Source: CAZTHM01 sp041946825 (GTDB lineage Bacteria; Acidobacteriota; Terriglobia; UBA7540). Taken from it: 64,000 nt of DNA. The position numbers were made by a program, and so were the translations under genes. Positions 37,600 through 47,132 of the stretch are shown piece by piece. The stretch lies in contig JBHGBD010000022.1 of the NCBI GenBank assembly GCA_041946825.1, positions 17,504-81,503 of the forward strand, written 5' to 3'. The notes under the pieces are model-generated. The model made no database searches, had not been told where the DNA came from, and saw only the letters and a list, made by a program, of their open reading frames with translations. Each line of letters starts with the position of its first letter. Positions within the stretch are counted from its first letter, which is position 1.

Positions 37600-38034
37600 A
37601 TGAGGAAGAGACTGGCAGCCGGGAGGCGGGTCTTTTTCGGAGGCCGTTCCAGGTTTGGGATCGTCGCCTTGCTTTTGGTTTCCACTGTGATCATTCCCGT
37701 TATGTGTCGGACACTAGCGGCGGCCGAAGGCGGGTCTGTCGTTTGGTCGATCGGAAAACCCGACGGCTCCTCGATAGAATTCGCCGACGATCAGAGGGAA
37801 AGGGCAACGTTCATTATCGGGAAAGATGTTGTCAAAAGAGACTTTCCTGCGCGCCAGCTTGGCTCTGTGAATGTGGACGCGCGCATTCCATCCAAGGAGA
37901 GGGCCTATTCTGTTGTTTTCGACATGTCAAGAAACGCGCAGCCCACCTGCCAGATAGCGCCTCTTAAGAGGCACCACGGCTCTGCCGGGAGATACTTACT
38001 GACGCCGCATTCGACAATAAGACAGAAGACATAA
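37600..38034 (+). pseudogene. Truncated copy of the GH38-like gene (N-terminal domain only)
   Basis: From ATG 37600, preceded by GGAGATAAG, the protein has a leader (GIVALLLVSTVIIPVMCRTL) and then GGSVVWSIGKPDGSSIEFA, KRDFPARQLGS and YSVVFDMSRN. These follow residues about 42-120 of the intact GH38-like protein (SIVWSIGLADGSAREFA, ERDFPGHQMGS, YTVVFDLGKK). The match stops at about 37930, and the last 35 residues are unrelated low-complexity sequence before the stop. The catalytic part is absent, so it is a deletion relic of a tandem duplicate, although the start signals are still intact. Confidence 0.75.
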
Positions 38035-38120
38035 CGAGCAACATCGGTTGAAGACTGCGCATCAGGCTACCCCCTCAGGATTTCGGCAGAAATGCTGATG
38101 TACTGAGGCGTTCCGTGCGT

Positions 38121-39158
38121 CTATGCCGGGCTTGCTTCACTCGTTGTGACCAGAACCGTGCCTGCAAGCGTCAACAGACCACCGACAATCATTGTCGAAG
38201 TAATTTTCTCTCCCAGCGTGAGGGCGGAGATAAGAACTCCCAGAAACGGCAGAAGATAGACCGACACCGACGCTTGGCTGACATCAAGACGTTTCAGAAG
38301 AAACATCCATAGAACCATGGCGATTCCCCAGCTGAAGACGCTTAGTATCATGATGGAGAACCAGACCGAGGCTGTGTATTTCCAGATCTGGGCGAGGGTC
38401 AGCGGTTCCACCCAGATGAGCAATGGAAGGCTGACGGCCACAGCGATCGCATATCCAAAGAGGAGAACCTCAAGCGGGCTAAAATGCCGGAGAAGTCCCT
38501 TTGAGTAGACGTTGTAGAACGAACTGCTGATGCAGGCGAGCAGAACCAGCAAGTTCGCGAGCACATATCTGCCGCTGACCAAATCCAAATGTCGCCAATC
38601 GATATCGGACAAAATCAAAACGCCACACAGGGCAATAAAGAGACTCAGCCAACGGGCGCGCGTCATCCTCTCCCCGAGAATCAGTGTAGCCAGCACTGCG
38701 GTGATGATCGGAATCGTCAAGTAAATAAGAGCAGCGTTGGAGGCGGTGGAGCGCATCGTCCCCCATGCCAAAAAAGCCGAGGCAGGGATTAGCCCGAAAA
38801 CGCCAATGATGACAAAGCCGGCGATATTCCACCGTGACCACCGGCTGGGCCGAGGTTTTATGAACGAGGAATCGGATCGATGCGCCGGGGAGTTGGAACG
38901 CGAGGATCGTCGCCTCTCTCGAACAAAGAAGGGGAGAAGCACGATTCCTGCAAACAAGAACGTCCACACGCTGATTGTGATCGGCCCCATCGCCTCGGTC
39001 GCAGTCTTGTAGGCGGCGTACTGCCCGGCCCACATTGCATTCACCAATATCAGCAGTACCACATCGACGAACTTCTGGCTCCGGCTAGATATCAATGTTA
39101 CTGTCCTTGAAGGAAAAGAATTAGCCGCCCGCGGCTGATTCGACACTGGGCTCGCCAC
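38121..39158 (-). CDS. DMT/EamA-family transporter
   Basis: 345 residues with ten hydrophobic helices in two EamA halves; the first half starts at FVDVVLLILVNAMWAGQYAAYK, and the second at LLVLLACISSSFYNVYSKGLL. A basic loop of about 30 residues (RERRRSSRSNSPAHRS) separates helices 2 and 3. TIILGERMTRARW and SALTLGEKITSTM are the paired LGE motifs of EamA repeats. It moves a small metabolite across the inner membrane, probably outwards as in many EamA exporters. It lies about 180 bases downstream of the PfkB/epimerase/Gfo-Idh operon on the same strand and could be its last gene. Confidence 0.88.
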   Translation of the reverse strand: MASPVSNQPRAANSFPSRTVTLISSRSQKFVDVVLLILVNAMWAGQYAAYKTATEAMGPITISVWTFLFAGIVLLPFFVRERRRSSRSNSPAHRSDSSFIKPRPSRWSRWNIAGFVIIGVFGLIPASAFLAWGTMRSTASNAALIYLTIPIITAVLATLILGERMTRARWLSLFIALCGVLILSDIDWRHLDLVSGRYVLANLLVLLACISSSFYNVYSKGLLRHFSPLEVLLFGYAIAVAVSLPLLIWVEPLTLAQIWKYTASVWFSIMILSVFSWGIAMVLWMFLLKRLDVSQASVSVYLLPFLGVLISALTLGEKITSTMIVGGLLTLAGTVLVTTSEASPA

Positions 39159-39339
39159 ATCGAACCTGACGAATTCAGGTGGTCGGTCTGATTCTGCGGA
39201 AAGGGTTTTTCCAGTCGCCAGAGCTTGAAAACGAGCGACGATCTCCCGGTGTCAGTTAAGGCAACCGCGTTGCCACCTGGACCTGAGCGTCTCGAGGAGT
39301 ACCACCTTGTTCCTCGTGACGCGCTCCGCGGATTCGGCG

Positions 39340-40272
39340 CTACATGTGCTGTATCTTCACCCCACTCGGAATTCTGGCTCGAGCCTCCGCCTCCGAGGGC
39401 ATCCGGCGCGCGCAGACGCCGCCGGTCTTTTCGATCACGCAGAGAGCCACCGCAGAAGCGAACACACCTGACAACCAAGGATCATGAGTACGTACGAACT
39501 CAGTCAGGAAGCCGGCAATGTACGAATCTCCTCCGCCTGTTACATCAATGACATGGCCTGGAATCGCGGGCACGCAGAACCTGGCGTCCCGCATGAACAC
39601 CAGGCTTCCTCGTTCTCCCCGCGTCACGATACTAATCTTCGCTCCCCAGTCTACAAAACGCTGCGCCGTCTCCGCTTCGGAGAGCCTTTCTTCCGCGAAA
39701 ATCAATCGGGCATCCTCGTCGCTCGCCTTTACGATGTCGAAGCAGCGAACGAGATTCATGAGTTGATCCGTCGGAAATCTCTTCTGGTCGGCGGTTGCCC
39801 TGGAGACGTGCGCTCCTCCGTAACCTCCCATGTCAACGCTCATTACTCCGCCGAGGCCGCGGATGAAGCGAACGGTCTCCACGGGGACTTCATAATCCAG
39901 AGGACAGATGTGAAACGCGGCGGCGCCGCGGAATCGCTCAGGAATGTCATGCGGAGCAATGGGTTCTGCCTGCATCACGTACTTAAGTACCTTGGTGCCA
40001 TCGGGCGCATAGACGAGTTGGTTCGTTGTAGTAATGGGGCTCTTAAAGTCGATTCCGCTGAAGTCGACGCCCACGTCTCGAAGGGGCTGGAGTAATCCGG
40101 GGGGAGCGTCCGGGCCTACCTTCGTCACGATGCCCGTTCGGAGGCCGAGATGGGCTGTCACCGCGCCCGAGTAGGCCGCCGGGCTGCCAAGAAGCGGGCC
40201 GACACGACGGCCATTTGCAAAGACGATGGTCTCACACAAAACGTGCCCCACCATCACGACGTCTAAGTGCAT
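39340..40272 (-). CDS. PfkB-family sugar kinase
   Basis: About 310 residues from ATG 40272, which follows GAGGTGGG. The N-terminal glycine-rich segment (VGPLLGSPAAYSGAVTAHLG) and the C-terminal signature DVTGGGDSYIAGFL, with the catalytic Asp, identify a PfkB/ribokinase fold; the usual GAGD is GGGD here. It phosphorylates a sugar or cyclitol with ATP. The start overlaps or abuts the stop of the epimerase gene, so the two are translated together. Together with myo-inositol-phosphate synthase and a Gfo/Idh gene upstream, the acceptor may be an inositol-like compound; sequence alone does not decide. Confidence 0.87.
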   Translation of the reverse strand: MHLDVVMVGHVLCETIVFANGRRVGPLLGSPAAYSGAVTAHLGLRTGIVTKVGPDAPPGLLQPLRDVGVDFSGIDFKSPITTTNQLVYAPDGTKVLKYVMQAEPIAPHDIPERFRGAAAFHICPLDYEVPVETVRFIRGLGGVMSVDMGGYGGAHVSRATADQKRFPTDQLMNLVRCFDIVKASDEDARLIFAEERLSEAETAQRFVDWGAKISIVTRGERGSLVFMRDARFCVPAIPGHVIDVTGGGDSYIAGFLTEFVRTHDPWLSGVFASAVALCVIEKTGGVCARRMPSEAEARARIPSGVKIQHM

Positions 40273-40285
40273 GCCCGACCCCACC

Positions 40286-41272
40286 TCATGCCTTTGCTGC
40301 CAAGCCGAGCCCGTAGGTTCGATCCACCGCTGCGGGCTCCTCCTCGAGCCCGCCGGCGTCGATCCAGTCTTTGATGTTCTGAATGCTCTGTTCCATCGTG
40401 TAAAGCGGTTGGAATCCGAGTAGTTTCTGGGCTTTGCACATGCTGAACGCGATCTGTCCCCCCTGAGCCATGCTCCAAGGGAAACCCACTTCTACAGTAA
40501 TTCCAGGGAATACCCTCTGCACAATTTGAATAAACTCCGCGCCCCGGATGGGCGAGGGACCGCAACAGTTAAAGACTTCGCCAACAGCACGAGGATGTTC
40601 CGACGCCACAAGAAACATTCTCGCCACATCGCGGACGTCCACGTAATGACAGAGTTCCTCCGCCGTCAGGTGGGGGATTCGAACGTGCTTGCCGCCCGCA
40701 AGTTCTTCCGCGAAAGTCCGCCATCCCCTTCCGCCACCTTTCCCGTGAGGGCCCACGACTGCCGTTAGCCGAACGATTGTGGTCGGGAGCTTATACTGGT
40801 GGAAGTACGTGTCGACGAGGTGCTCCTGAGTGTGTTTGGTGGTGGAGTACATGTCTTTCGGGCGACACGGATGATTCTCATCGACCGGCAAGTAATCTGG
40901 CGGGTTGAACTTCGTGGCGGGATACCACTCGTAGGCGGAGATGCTGCTGGCCAGAACAAACCGGCGGACCTTCCCCATCCTGCGCGCCGCTTCAAGAATG
41001 TTGAGACATCCCACGACATTGACACGAGCCATCTGTTGAGGATCACCCGTATCACCCGGCAAGGATGCAAAGTGAAGTATGCGGTCGAAGGACCTTCCGG
41101 CGAGAGCCGCCTGCAGCGCCGCAAAATCCGTTATGTCAGCGCGGACCAAAGGGATATTCATAGGAGGCGGAACCACGTCCAAGGCCGTGACGCGCCTCCC
41201 CTCCGACAGGAAATATTCCGCGACCTGTGAGCCTACAAATCCCGATGCACCGACCACGAGTATGTCATCCAT
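40286..41272 (-). CDS. NAD-dependent epimerase/dehydratase (extended SDR)
   Basis: 328 residues. NAD motif GASGFVGSQVAEYF at the start, ASSISAYEWYP and the YSTTKHTQE catalytic Tyr/Lys pair mark an extended SDR of the GalE/NAD-epimerase group. Its start lies three bases after the Gfo/Idh stop and its end touches the kinase start. Typical reactions are C4-epimerisation or dehydration of nucleotide sugars, but members acting on free sugar acids also exist. In this three-gene operon it would act between an oxidoreductase and a kinase. Confidence 0.9.
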   Translation of the reverse strand: MDDILVVGASGFVGSQVAEYFLSEGRRVTALDVVPPPMNIPLVRADITDFAALQAALAGRSFDRILHFASLPGDTGDPQQMARVNVVGCLNILEAARRMGKVRRFVLASSISAYEWYPATKFNPPDYLPVDENHPCRPKDMYSTTKHTQEHLVDTYFHQYKLPTTIVRLTAVVGPHGKGGGRGWRTFAEELAGGKHVRIPHLTAEELCHYVDVRDVARMFLVASEHPRAVGEVFNCCGPSPIRGAEFIQIVQRVFPGITVEVGFPWSMAQGGQIAFSMCKAQKLLGFQPLYTMEQSIQNIKDWIDAGGLEEEPAAVDRTYGLGLAAKA

Positions 41273-41275
41273 CCT

Positions 41276-42451
41276 TCAGGCCTCTTTCGGCAATGGCTTG
41301 TAATAGGGAGGGATCACTTCTTCTTTCAGGGGCAGATCGACCCAGCCCCCGGTTTGCATGCTCCTGATCGCCGCGCACATCACTTCAATCGCTCTTGCCC
41401 CATCTTCGCCGCTCACCAGGGGGGGCCTGTCATTCACGATGCAATCGAGATAGTGGGCTGTCATTCGATCGTAGTTGTTGGGGCTGCGCGGTGGGCAAAT
41501 GGGAACCCAGCGGTTTCGCACGTTCTTGTCAATGATGTCCTCGACCCAGAACAATTCCGGCCACCGGTAGTCCTTCAAGATTTTTGGCAGCGTCTCAACC
41601 GAGTAAGCTTTACTTGTGTACACAGCCATGGGCCAACTCTGGAAGGGGTTTGTGGCATCCGTCGCGGTGAAAATCGTGCCCTCCGTTCCGCACAATTCCG
41701 TCACCTGGTTCACCGCGGGAGAGAAGCGATTGCAGCTGATGGTCCCGAAGGCGCCGTTCTCGAACTCCACCATCACCAGGGCCGTATCGTCGCAGAGCGT
41801 GTAACTCTCGGGCATCGCCAAACGCTTGGCGACCCCCACCGCTCGCTTAACCTTGCTGCCGTTGAGCCAGGTCAAAAGGTCGATCGCATGGGCCCCCGTG
41901 TCGTTGATGGCGGCGCCACCCGCGATATCGCAGCGAAGCCGAAAGTCGGTTCTCGCCACGTGGTTTTGGTAGTTGTACCAGTGCTCGTGCAGGCAGGACC
42001 GGCTCATCAGCAGTTTGCCGATTACACCACTGTCGATCAGCTCTTTGGCCCATTGGTTGTGAATCCAAAAGCGGCGGTCGCAACCCACCATCAGCTTCAC
42101 GCCCGCCGTATTGCAGGCGTTGACAATCTCCCAGGCCTCGACATTGGTGACCGCCAAAGGTTTCTCAACAACGACGTGGATGCCCGCCTTGGCCGCGGCA
42201 ATCGCCTGGTTGCGATGGACATTGTTCGGCGTCGCGATGACCACCGCATCGAGTTTTGTTGTCTCGTACATCTTTCGATAGTCGGTGAACCACCGCTCAG
42301 CACCCCACTTGGCGGCGGCCGACTCCGCGCGGGCGGGATCGATGTCGCAGACAGCGGCCAACCCTGCTTCCTTGCATCGGGCAATTGAAGGGAAGTGCGC
42401 GATTTCCGCGATGCTCCCGCAGCCCACCAAACCCATCCTGATCTCTTTCAT
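41276..42451 (-). CDS. Gfo/Idh/MocA-family oxidoreductase
   Basis: 391 residues from ATG 42451, placed just after GGAGGGA. The Rossmann motif is GLVGCGSIAEIAHFPSI, followed by VVIATPN and VVEKPLAVT with the family Lys; the C-terminal half has the substrate-binding beta sheet (GGAAINDTGAHAIDLLTWL). These enzymes oxidise or reduce sugars and cyclitols such as myo- or scyllo-inositol, with NAD(P). It heads the tight operon with an epimerase and a PfkB kinase, and lies 245 bases after the inositol-phosphate synthase gene on the same strand, which supports a cyclitol link. Confidence 0.92.
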   Translation of the reverse strand: MKEIRMGLVGCGSIAEIAHFPSIARCKEAGLAAVCDIDPARAESAAAKWGAERWFTDYRKMYETTKLDAVVIATPNNVHRNQAIAAAKAGIHVVVEKPLAVTNVEAWEIVNACNTAGVKLMVGCDRRFWIHNQWAKELIDSGVIGKLLMSRSCLHEHWYNYQNHVARTDFRLRCDIAGGAAINDTGAHAIDLLTWLNGSKVKRAVGVAKRLAMPESYTLCDDTALVMVEFENGAFGTISCNRFSPAVNQVTELCGTEGTIFTATDATNPFQSWPMAVYTSKAYSVETLPKILKDYRWPELFWVEDIIDKNVRNRWVPICPPRSPNNYDRMTAHYLDCIVNDRPPLVSGEDGARAIEVMCAAIRSMQTGGWVDLPLKEEVIPPYYKPLPKEA

Positions 42452-42696
42452 GGCATCCCTCCATCCTGGTCGTCCCATCGGCCCTTAGTCGATCAATCGA
42501 TCCTGTGGTCTGGCGTGTGAAGCCGAGCACATAACGCCGGTTCCGTGGCACTTGCTTAGCCGCGCGGCCTTCCGTGTCAACCACGCGAACAATTTTTCGA
42601 AGACATCGCTTGCGCGCTTCAATCACGGTTTGCGAGTGACTCCGAGGCCTAGCCGATCGCGAGGGCTGTGCTTCCCCGTACGGCCTGGTTCGCTTC

Positions 42697-43770
42697 TCAA
42701 CGTTCCCGTTTCCCATCGACAAACTCCTTGAGACGTGCCAATGCCTCCATGTCCGGGATCTGCACCGGCGGGTGCTTAGTCAGGAAAGCGCACGCCGAAT
42801 CCAGGACTCCAAAAACCCCACGGTCCCTAGCCAGCCGCATATACCGAATCATGTCCACCATGACACCGGCGAAGTTGGCGCTATCCTCAACCTCGAGCTT
42901 GGCCTCCAAATGGAGGGGCGCGTTCCCGAAATTGGCTCCGTCGATCCAGAAGATCGAGGTCTTCCGGTCCTTCATGAGCGCAACGTGAGTGAAGCCGGTG
43001 GACATCTTCACGGGGTAGGGCATCAAACTGGTGACAGCTTCCTGCTTGGTCTTGTGCTTACTCTGACCTCTTGCCATCAGGTTTGCGAAATCGGTGTTGC
43101 CCGCATAGTTGATCTGGTAGGTTTGTTCGAGGTGTACACCGCGGGCGTGAAACAGCGTCGCCAGTGCCCGATGAATCGCTGTACCCCCCAACTGGCTCTT
43201 CACGTCGTCGCCGATCAAAGGAACTCTGCTCTCGATGGCGGCCTTCTGGTATTGGGGATCACAGACGATCAAGGTGGGCATACCGTTGATAAATCCAACG
43301 CGCGCGCCCTTGATGGCTGCGTCCGCATAGGCGCGAGCGGCTTGGTGTGATTCCGTGGGAATGAAGTTCAGCAACATTTCCGCGCCGCTCTCCCGCAGCG
43401 CGCCGACGAGGTCACAAGGCGCCTCCCCGGAAGTCGGGACAAACTCCGCAAGGTGAGGCGGGTTGCCGTCGAGGACCGGCCCCATTCGTACGGTTACGCC
43501 GTAAGGCGCCACGCGAACGCCGGGGTACCGGTATGCCATGTTCGGTGCGGCGTAAATGGCCTCATTGAGGTCCTTGCCGACCTTCCGGGCGTTTATATCC
43601 AATGCTAAAACGGGCACTATGTCGGTAACCTTATATCCTGCAATCTCTGGATTCATTAATCCGCGCGTGTCTTGGGGATTCTGACGATAGTATTCGATTC
43701 CCTCGATCAGCGCCTGGCAGCAGTTGCCGATGCCAGCGATTGCTACCCTTATTGCTCGCGTGTCAGCCAC
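42697..43770 (-). CDS. ino1: myo-Inositol-1-phosphate synthase
   Basis: 357 residues, the short form seen in archaea and actinobacteria. The NAD motif is GIGNCCQALIEGIEYY. Later landmarks are VPVLALDINARKVGKDL, LLNFIPTESHQAARAYADA, PLIGDDVKSQLGGTAIHRAL, NYAGNTDFANL and the Lys-rich RGQSKHKTKQEA active-site segment. It turns glucose-6-phosphate into inositol-1-phosphate in the cytoplasm. Its partner phosphatase is not seen here. A divergent promoter region separates it from an MFS gene. The product may feed the downstream Gfo/Idh, epimerase and kinase genes. Confidence 0.92.
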   Translation of the reverse strand: MADTRAIRVAIAGIGNCCQALIEGIEYYRQNPQDTRGLMNPEIAGYKVTDIVPVLALDINARKVGKDLNEAIYAAPNMAYRYPGVRVAPYGVTVRMGPVLDGNPPHLAEFVPTSGEAPCDLVGALRESGAEMLLNFIPTESHQAARAYADAAIKGARVGFINGMPTLIVCDPQYQKAAIESRVPLIGDDVKSQLGGTAIHRALATLFHARGVHLEQTYQINYAGNTDFANLMARGQSKHKTKQEAVTSLMPYPVKMSTGFTHVALMKDRKTSIFWIDGANFGNAPLHLEAKLEVEDSANFAGVMVDMIRYMRLARDRGVFGVLDSACAFLTKHPPVQIPDMEALARLKEFVDGKRER

Positions 43771-44198
43771 CTTGAGCTCCCGTCATTTGTCACGATATGT
43801 ACAACGCCGGTGCACAGACCGGACCTGTGTGAAAACGAAACTCGACCGGTGGCGGCATGATGAACGCCATGCGTGTGCCCCTTTGTTTTTAAAAAGCTAT
43901 GCGGCCACACGTCAGTTTCGCTTAGGACTCACTGCGAACCTGATTATAGGCAGTCGCTTTGACTATTCAAGTAAATTGTGTCATTATGCGTCCTTATGTA
44001 TCACTATCATCAACAATTTCGCCTGTCAGATTCAGCCGGCCTACCCGGAACTCACGGTGTCCGTTTTCCTTGGAATCCTTGCGTGACCCTGGCAGACGCC
44101 ATGGAGAACGCAACTGCCCCTCAAAGTGATTCTGAGCCTGTGTCCCGAACTCCAGCCGTAACTATTGCGTTTCCCCGTAGGGGCAGTTGGGTCACATA
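43771..44198. promoter_or_regulatory. Divergent promoter region between ino1 and the MFS gene
   Basis: 428 bases, clearly richer in AT than the genes around it. On the plus strand TTGACT (43959-43964) and CATTAT (43982-43987) are 17 bases apart, a fair sigma-70-type promoter for the MFS gene. No strong minus-strand promoter could be singled out. Confidence 0.45.
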
Positions 44199-45401
44199 AT
44201 GGACCCTAGATTCAAGAATGAGGCGCTGGCGAGCTCGCGAAATGTCCTCATCGTGGTCGCCTGCGGCGGCTTGCTCTTATATGGTGTCCTTAACGCATTC
44301 CTCGGAGCGGCCATGCCGCAACTGCGAGCGCGGCTAGGCCTCACTCCTGGTCAGTGCGGGTTGCTCTTCAGCTTCCTCTATGTTCCCCAGATTCTCGTAG
44401 TTTCCGCAATTGGCCCATTCGTCGACAGTTTTGGTACCCGGTTCGCGTTCTTCCTCGGGGCGCTGTTGTGTGTCGGTGGTTTTGCGGGCGCTGGTTACGC
44501 CGACAGCTACGGACTTCTGGCCCAGGCCATGCTTCTGTTGGGAGCGGGCGGGAGTCTGCTAAGCGCCGCGTCGAATACTTCGCTGGCAGATCTTTACTCG
44601 AGCAATCCAGGCTCCGGGTTGAATATTGGGCATGCGCTTTTTGGTGTGGGAGCGGTCTCCTTCCCAGCAGCCGTAGTGTTGACTGAAGACCGGTTCGGCC
44701 TGTCACCTGCTATCGGCGTAGCGCTGCTCGTCTCGGGGTGCATTGCCGTCCTCGCTTGCGGCTGTCGTTTCCCGGCTCATCGCGTGGGGCGGACATACAA
44801 TTGGCGCGCAGCCCGAGAAGCCATCGTGGCCCCTGCCGCCCTCATTTTGTCTTCGGTTGTCTTCCTGACCACCGCGCTTGCCGCCTCTGTTGGAGGCTGG
44901 CTTCGACTGTACGCGGAACAGGAGTTCTCAGCCTCCGGCAGCGCTTCGGGATGGATGCTCGCGCTTTTCTGGGGTCTTACGATGACGGGAAGATTTGCAT
45001 CCTCCCAAGTTCTGAAGTTCGTCCGTGGGGCCCAATTGGTGTTCTGGTGTTCGGTGGGGATGCTCGTTGGCTCGTCGATCTTGACGATGGCGCCTGGAAA
45101 GGCTGTGGCAGTCGTGGGAGTCATCGTGTGTGGGCTCAGCTACGGGCCCATCTATCCGACGACCGTAGGAGCCGTCAGCAGGCACTTCCACAAGTATTTT
45201 GCTTCCGTCTTCGGCAGCCTGCAGGCAGCAGGATTGACCGGCGGCATGTTGCTCCCGGCGGCGATCGGCTGGGCGGCAAAGGCCACCTCGCTACGATTCG
45301 CGTTCTGGCTCCTCGTCGCCGCTTCGGGCCTGCTCACGGTTCTTCAGGCCCTTTTTATCGAGTATGAGCAAAGGAAGGCGCGCCCGGAACGCGAGCCATG
45401 A
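44199..45401 (+). CDS. Major facilitator superfamily transporter
   Basis: About 400 residues with twelve predicted helices. The loop between helices 2 and 3 has a loose MFS signature (GPFVDSFGTRFAFFLG), and CGLSYGPIYPTTVGAVSRHF resembles the second-half helix of FucP-like sugar porters. ATG 44199 is preferred over one four codons earlier, but the ribosome site is weak in both cases. It likely imports a sugar or cyclitol. It is divergent from ino1 and convergent with the Tat-exported isomerase-like gene. Confidence 0.85.
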   Translation: MDPRFKNEALASSRNVLIVVACGGLLLYGVLNAFLGAAMPQLRARLGLTPGQCGLLFSFLYVPQILVVSAIGPFVDSFGTRFAFFLGALLCVGGFAGAGYADSYGLLAQAMLLLGAGGSLLSAASNTSLADLYSSNPGSGLNIGHALFGVGAVSFPAAVVLTEDRFGLSPAIGVALLVSGCIAVLACGCRFPAHRVGRTYNWRAAREAIVAPAALILSSVVFLTTALAASVGGWLRLYAEQEFSASGSASGWMLALFWGLTMTGRFASSQVLKFVRGAQLVFWCSVGMLVGSSILTMAPGKAVAVVGVIVCGLSYGPIYPTTVGAVSRHFHKYFASVFGSLQAAGLTGGMLLPAAIGWAAKATSLRFAFWLLVAASGLLTVLQALFIEYEQRKARPEREP

Positions 45402-45563
45402 TCTTCCATCGTGACGCATCCCCGAACTGGGCGCGCGCTTTCTTCTGTGTGGACAACCGGTCGGAGATGAGCCTTCTCTGGCGGTTGGCGTTTGGGCAGA
45501 CACTTCGGCGTTCTCAGGATTAGCCAGAGTGTTCTGCCAGTCTCGATCAGGCGAAGCACCACC

Positions 45564-46682
45564 TTACGTGCCCGACAGGAGCTCCTCGCGGACGTTCTTC
45601 AGCACATACGCGGCGCGCTCGACACCAACCTCGCCGGGGAGTAACGGATCTTCATTCTCGATGCTCAGAATGCCCTGGAAGCCAACGTCCATGTACGCTT
45701 TCACGATGTCTTTCCAGAGTTGCGCGCTATGCCCATAACCAACCGCGCGGAACATCACTGAGCCCGGCGAGAGTTTCAGCGGCTCCGCCTCGAAATCCAG
45801 CACGCCGTAGCGGGCGGCTTCCGGCTGGATTAAAACGGCGTCCTTCATGTGCGCGTGGAAGAGCGCGTTCTGCTGGGCCAGGTAGTGAATGACCTGGACA
45901 GGATCGCAGCCCTGCCAGAACAGGTGGCTGGGGTCGCAATTCGCGCCGATTTCCTCTCCGACGGCCTCGCGCAGACGCACCACCTTGTGGGGGTTGTACA
46001 CCACGAACCCCGCATGCATTTCCAGCGCGATTCTGCGGACCCCATGCTCGCGCGCGAACTTGGCTGCCCGCTTCCAGTAGGGAATGACGCGCTCGCTCCA
46101 CTGCCATTTCAGGACCTGGTCATACTCATCCGGCCAGCGGTAGGTGGCCCAATTCGGCATCGTATCAGTGGGCGAGCCTCCCGGGCATCCGGAAAAAGTG
46201 ACGACTACCGGAACCTCTAGCCGTTCGGCGAGCAGCACCGTCTTACGGAAATCCGCGTCGTCACGCTGCGCAATGGCCTGGTCCGGGTGGAGAGGATTGC
46301 CGTGGCAACTGAGTGCTGCGACGAGGATATTTCGGTCTTCGAATTTCTTCTTCCACACCCGGGCTTTGGCGGGGTCGGCGAGCAAATCCTCCACCGGGCA
46401 GTGCTTGGCTGCAGGGTAGGCGCCCGTCCCGACCTCGACGGCCTCCAGACCCAGCGCCGAGATCTTGTCAAGCATCTGGTCCAGCGAGAGGTGATCGTAA
46501 GCCGGCGTGAAAACTCCTATCGGAATTTTCCGCGTCGTTGCCGACGGCGCGGACGGAGATGCAGGCTCGGTTGCCGAAAGGGCCCTTGCACGGGTTGCAC
46601 CCGGCAGCACGGCAACAGCGCTTCCGGTAACACCAAGAAAACGGCGGCGACTGATGGAACTGGAATTTGATTTTGAGTTCAT
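45564..46682 (-). CDS. Tat-exported sugar-phosphate isomerase/epimerase-like (xylose isomerase-like TIM barrel) protein
   Basis: About 372 residues from ATG 46682. The leader SISRRRFLGVTGSAVAVLPG is a clear twin-arginine signal. The AP-endonuclease-2/xylose-isomerase-like barrel follows, with GLEAVEVGTGAY, ALSCHGNPLHPD, IALEMHAGF, GANCDPSHLFWQG, FHAHMKDAV and LSIENEDPL giving the usual metal ligands (Glu, Asp/His, His, Glu). Such Tat-exported homologues are widespread in Acidobacteriota and Planctomycetes and may epimerise or isomerise sugars in the periplasm. Substrate unknown. Confidence 0.88.
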   Translation of the reverse strand: MNSKSNSSSISRRRFLGVTGSAVAVLPGATRARALSATEPASPSAPSATTRKIPIGVFTPAYDHLSLDQMLDKISALGLEAVEVGTGAYPAAKHCPVEDLLADPAKARVWKKKFEDRNILVAALSCHGNPLHPDQAIAQRDDADFRKTVLLAERLEVPVVVTFSGCPGGSPTDTMPNWATYRWPDEYDQVLKWQWSERVIPYWKRAAKFAREHGVRRIALEMHAGFVVYNPHKVVRLREAVGEEIGANCDPSHLFWQGCDPVQVIHYLAQQNALFHAHMKDAVLIQPEAARYGVLDFEAEPLKLSPGSVMFRAVGYGHSAQLWKDIVKAYMDVGFQGILSIENEDPLLPGEVGVERAAYVLKNVREELLSGT

Positions 46683-47099
46683 AAATGCGTCCTCCACGTC
46701 AGAACGTGAGTGGGATGCGAACCGGGTCGGTTTAGATCAGCACTTCCGTGCTGGCGTTCTGACCGCGAGTAGTTTACACCTGACGGTCCTCGCACGTCGT
46801 ACTACCGCTCCTGCGGCGCGCCACCCTGCAGCGTTTTCGTGAGCGGTTGTTCGTAGTGCCTGCGCAGTTGGTGCGACCGGACGGCGTCCCCGCCCTTCAG
46901 GTTGCGCCGGGCTGTCTTTGAGCCTCGACTTATTGGAGAGGCACTCGGCGCCTGCGGCCGCCATTCCCAATTCCCAGGGGAAGTGCATCTGGGTCAGGAG
47001 AGCGAATCTATCAATATTCAGAAATCGCCAGCTTTCGCTCTGCTTTGTAGATGGCAACGTCTGGACAAGGAGGGTCAAATTCAGACGCCTCTGGCCTGA
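46683..47099. other. Intergenic region, no gene seen
   Basis: About 420 bases upstream of the isomerase-like gene and before the receptor relic. No frame shows a family signature on either strand and no hairpin or RNA gene was found. Confidence 0.4.
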
Positions 47100-47132
47100 A
47101 AGCGATCCGATGGGGATGGGCGGAGGTCCAGC

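Noticed and set aside
39484..40095. Plus-strand open frame of 203 codons
   Set aside because: Antisense to the PfkB kinase gene; no domain is visible.
41354..42388. Plus-strand open frame of 344 codons
   Set aside because: Antisense to the Gfo/Idh gene, which has clear cofactor motifs and a ribosome site.
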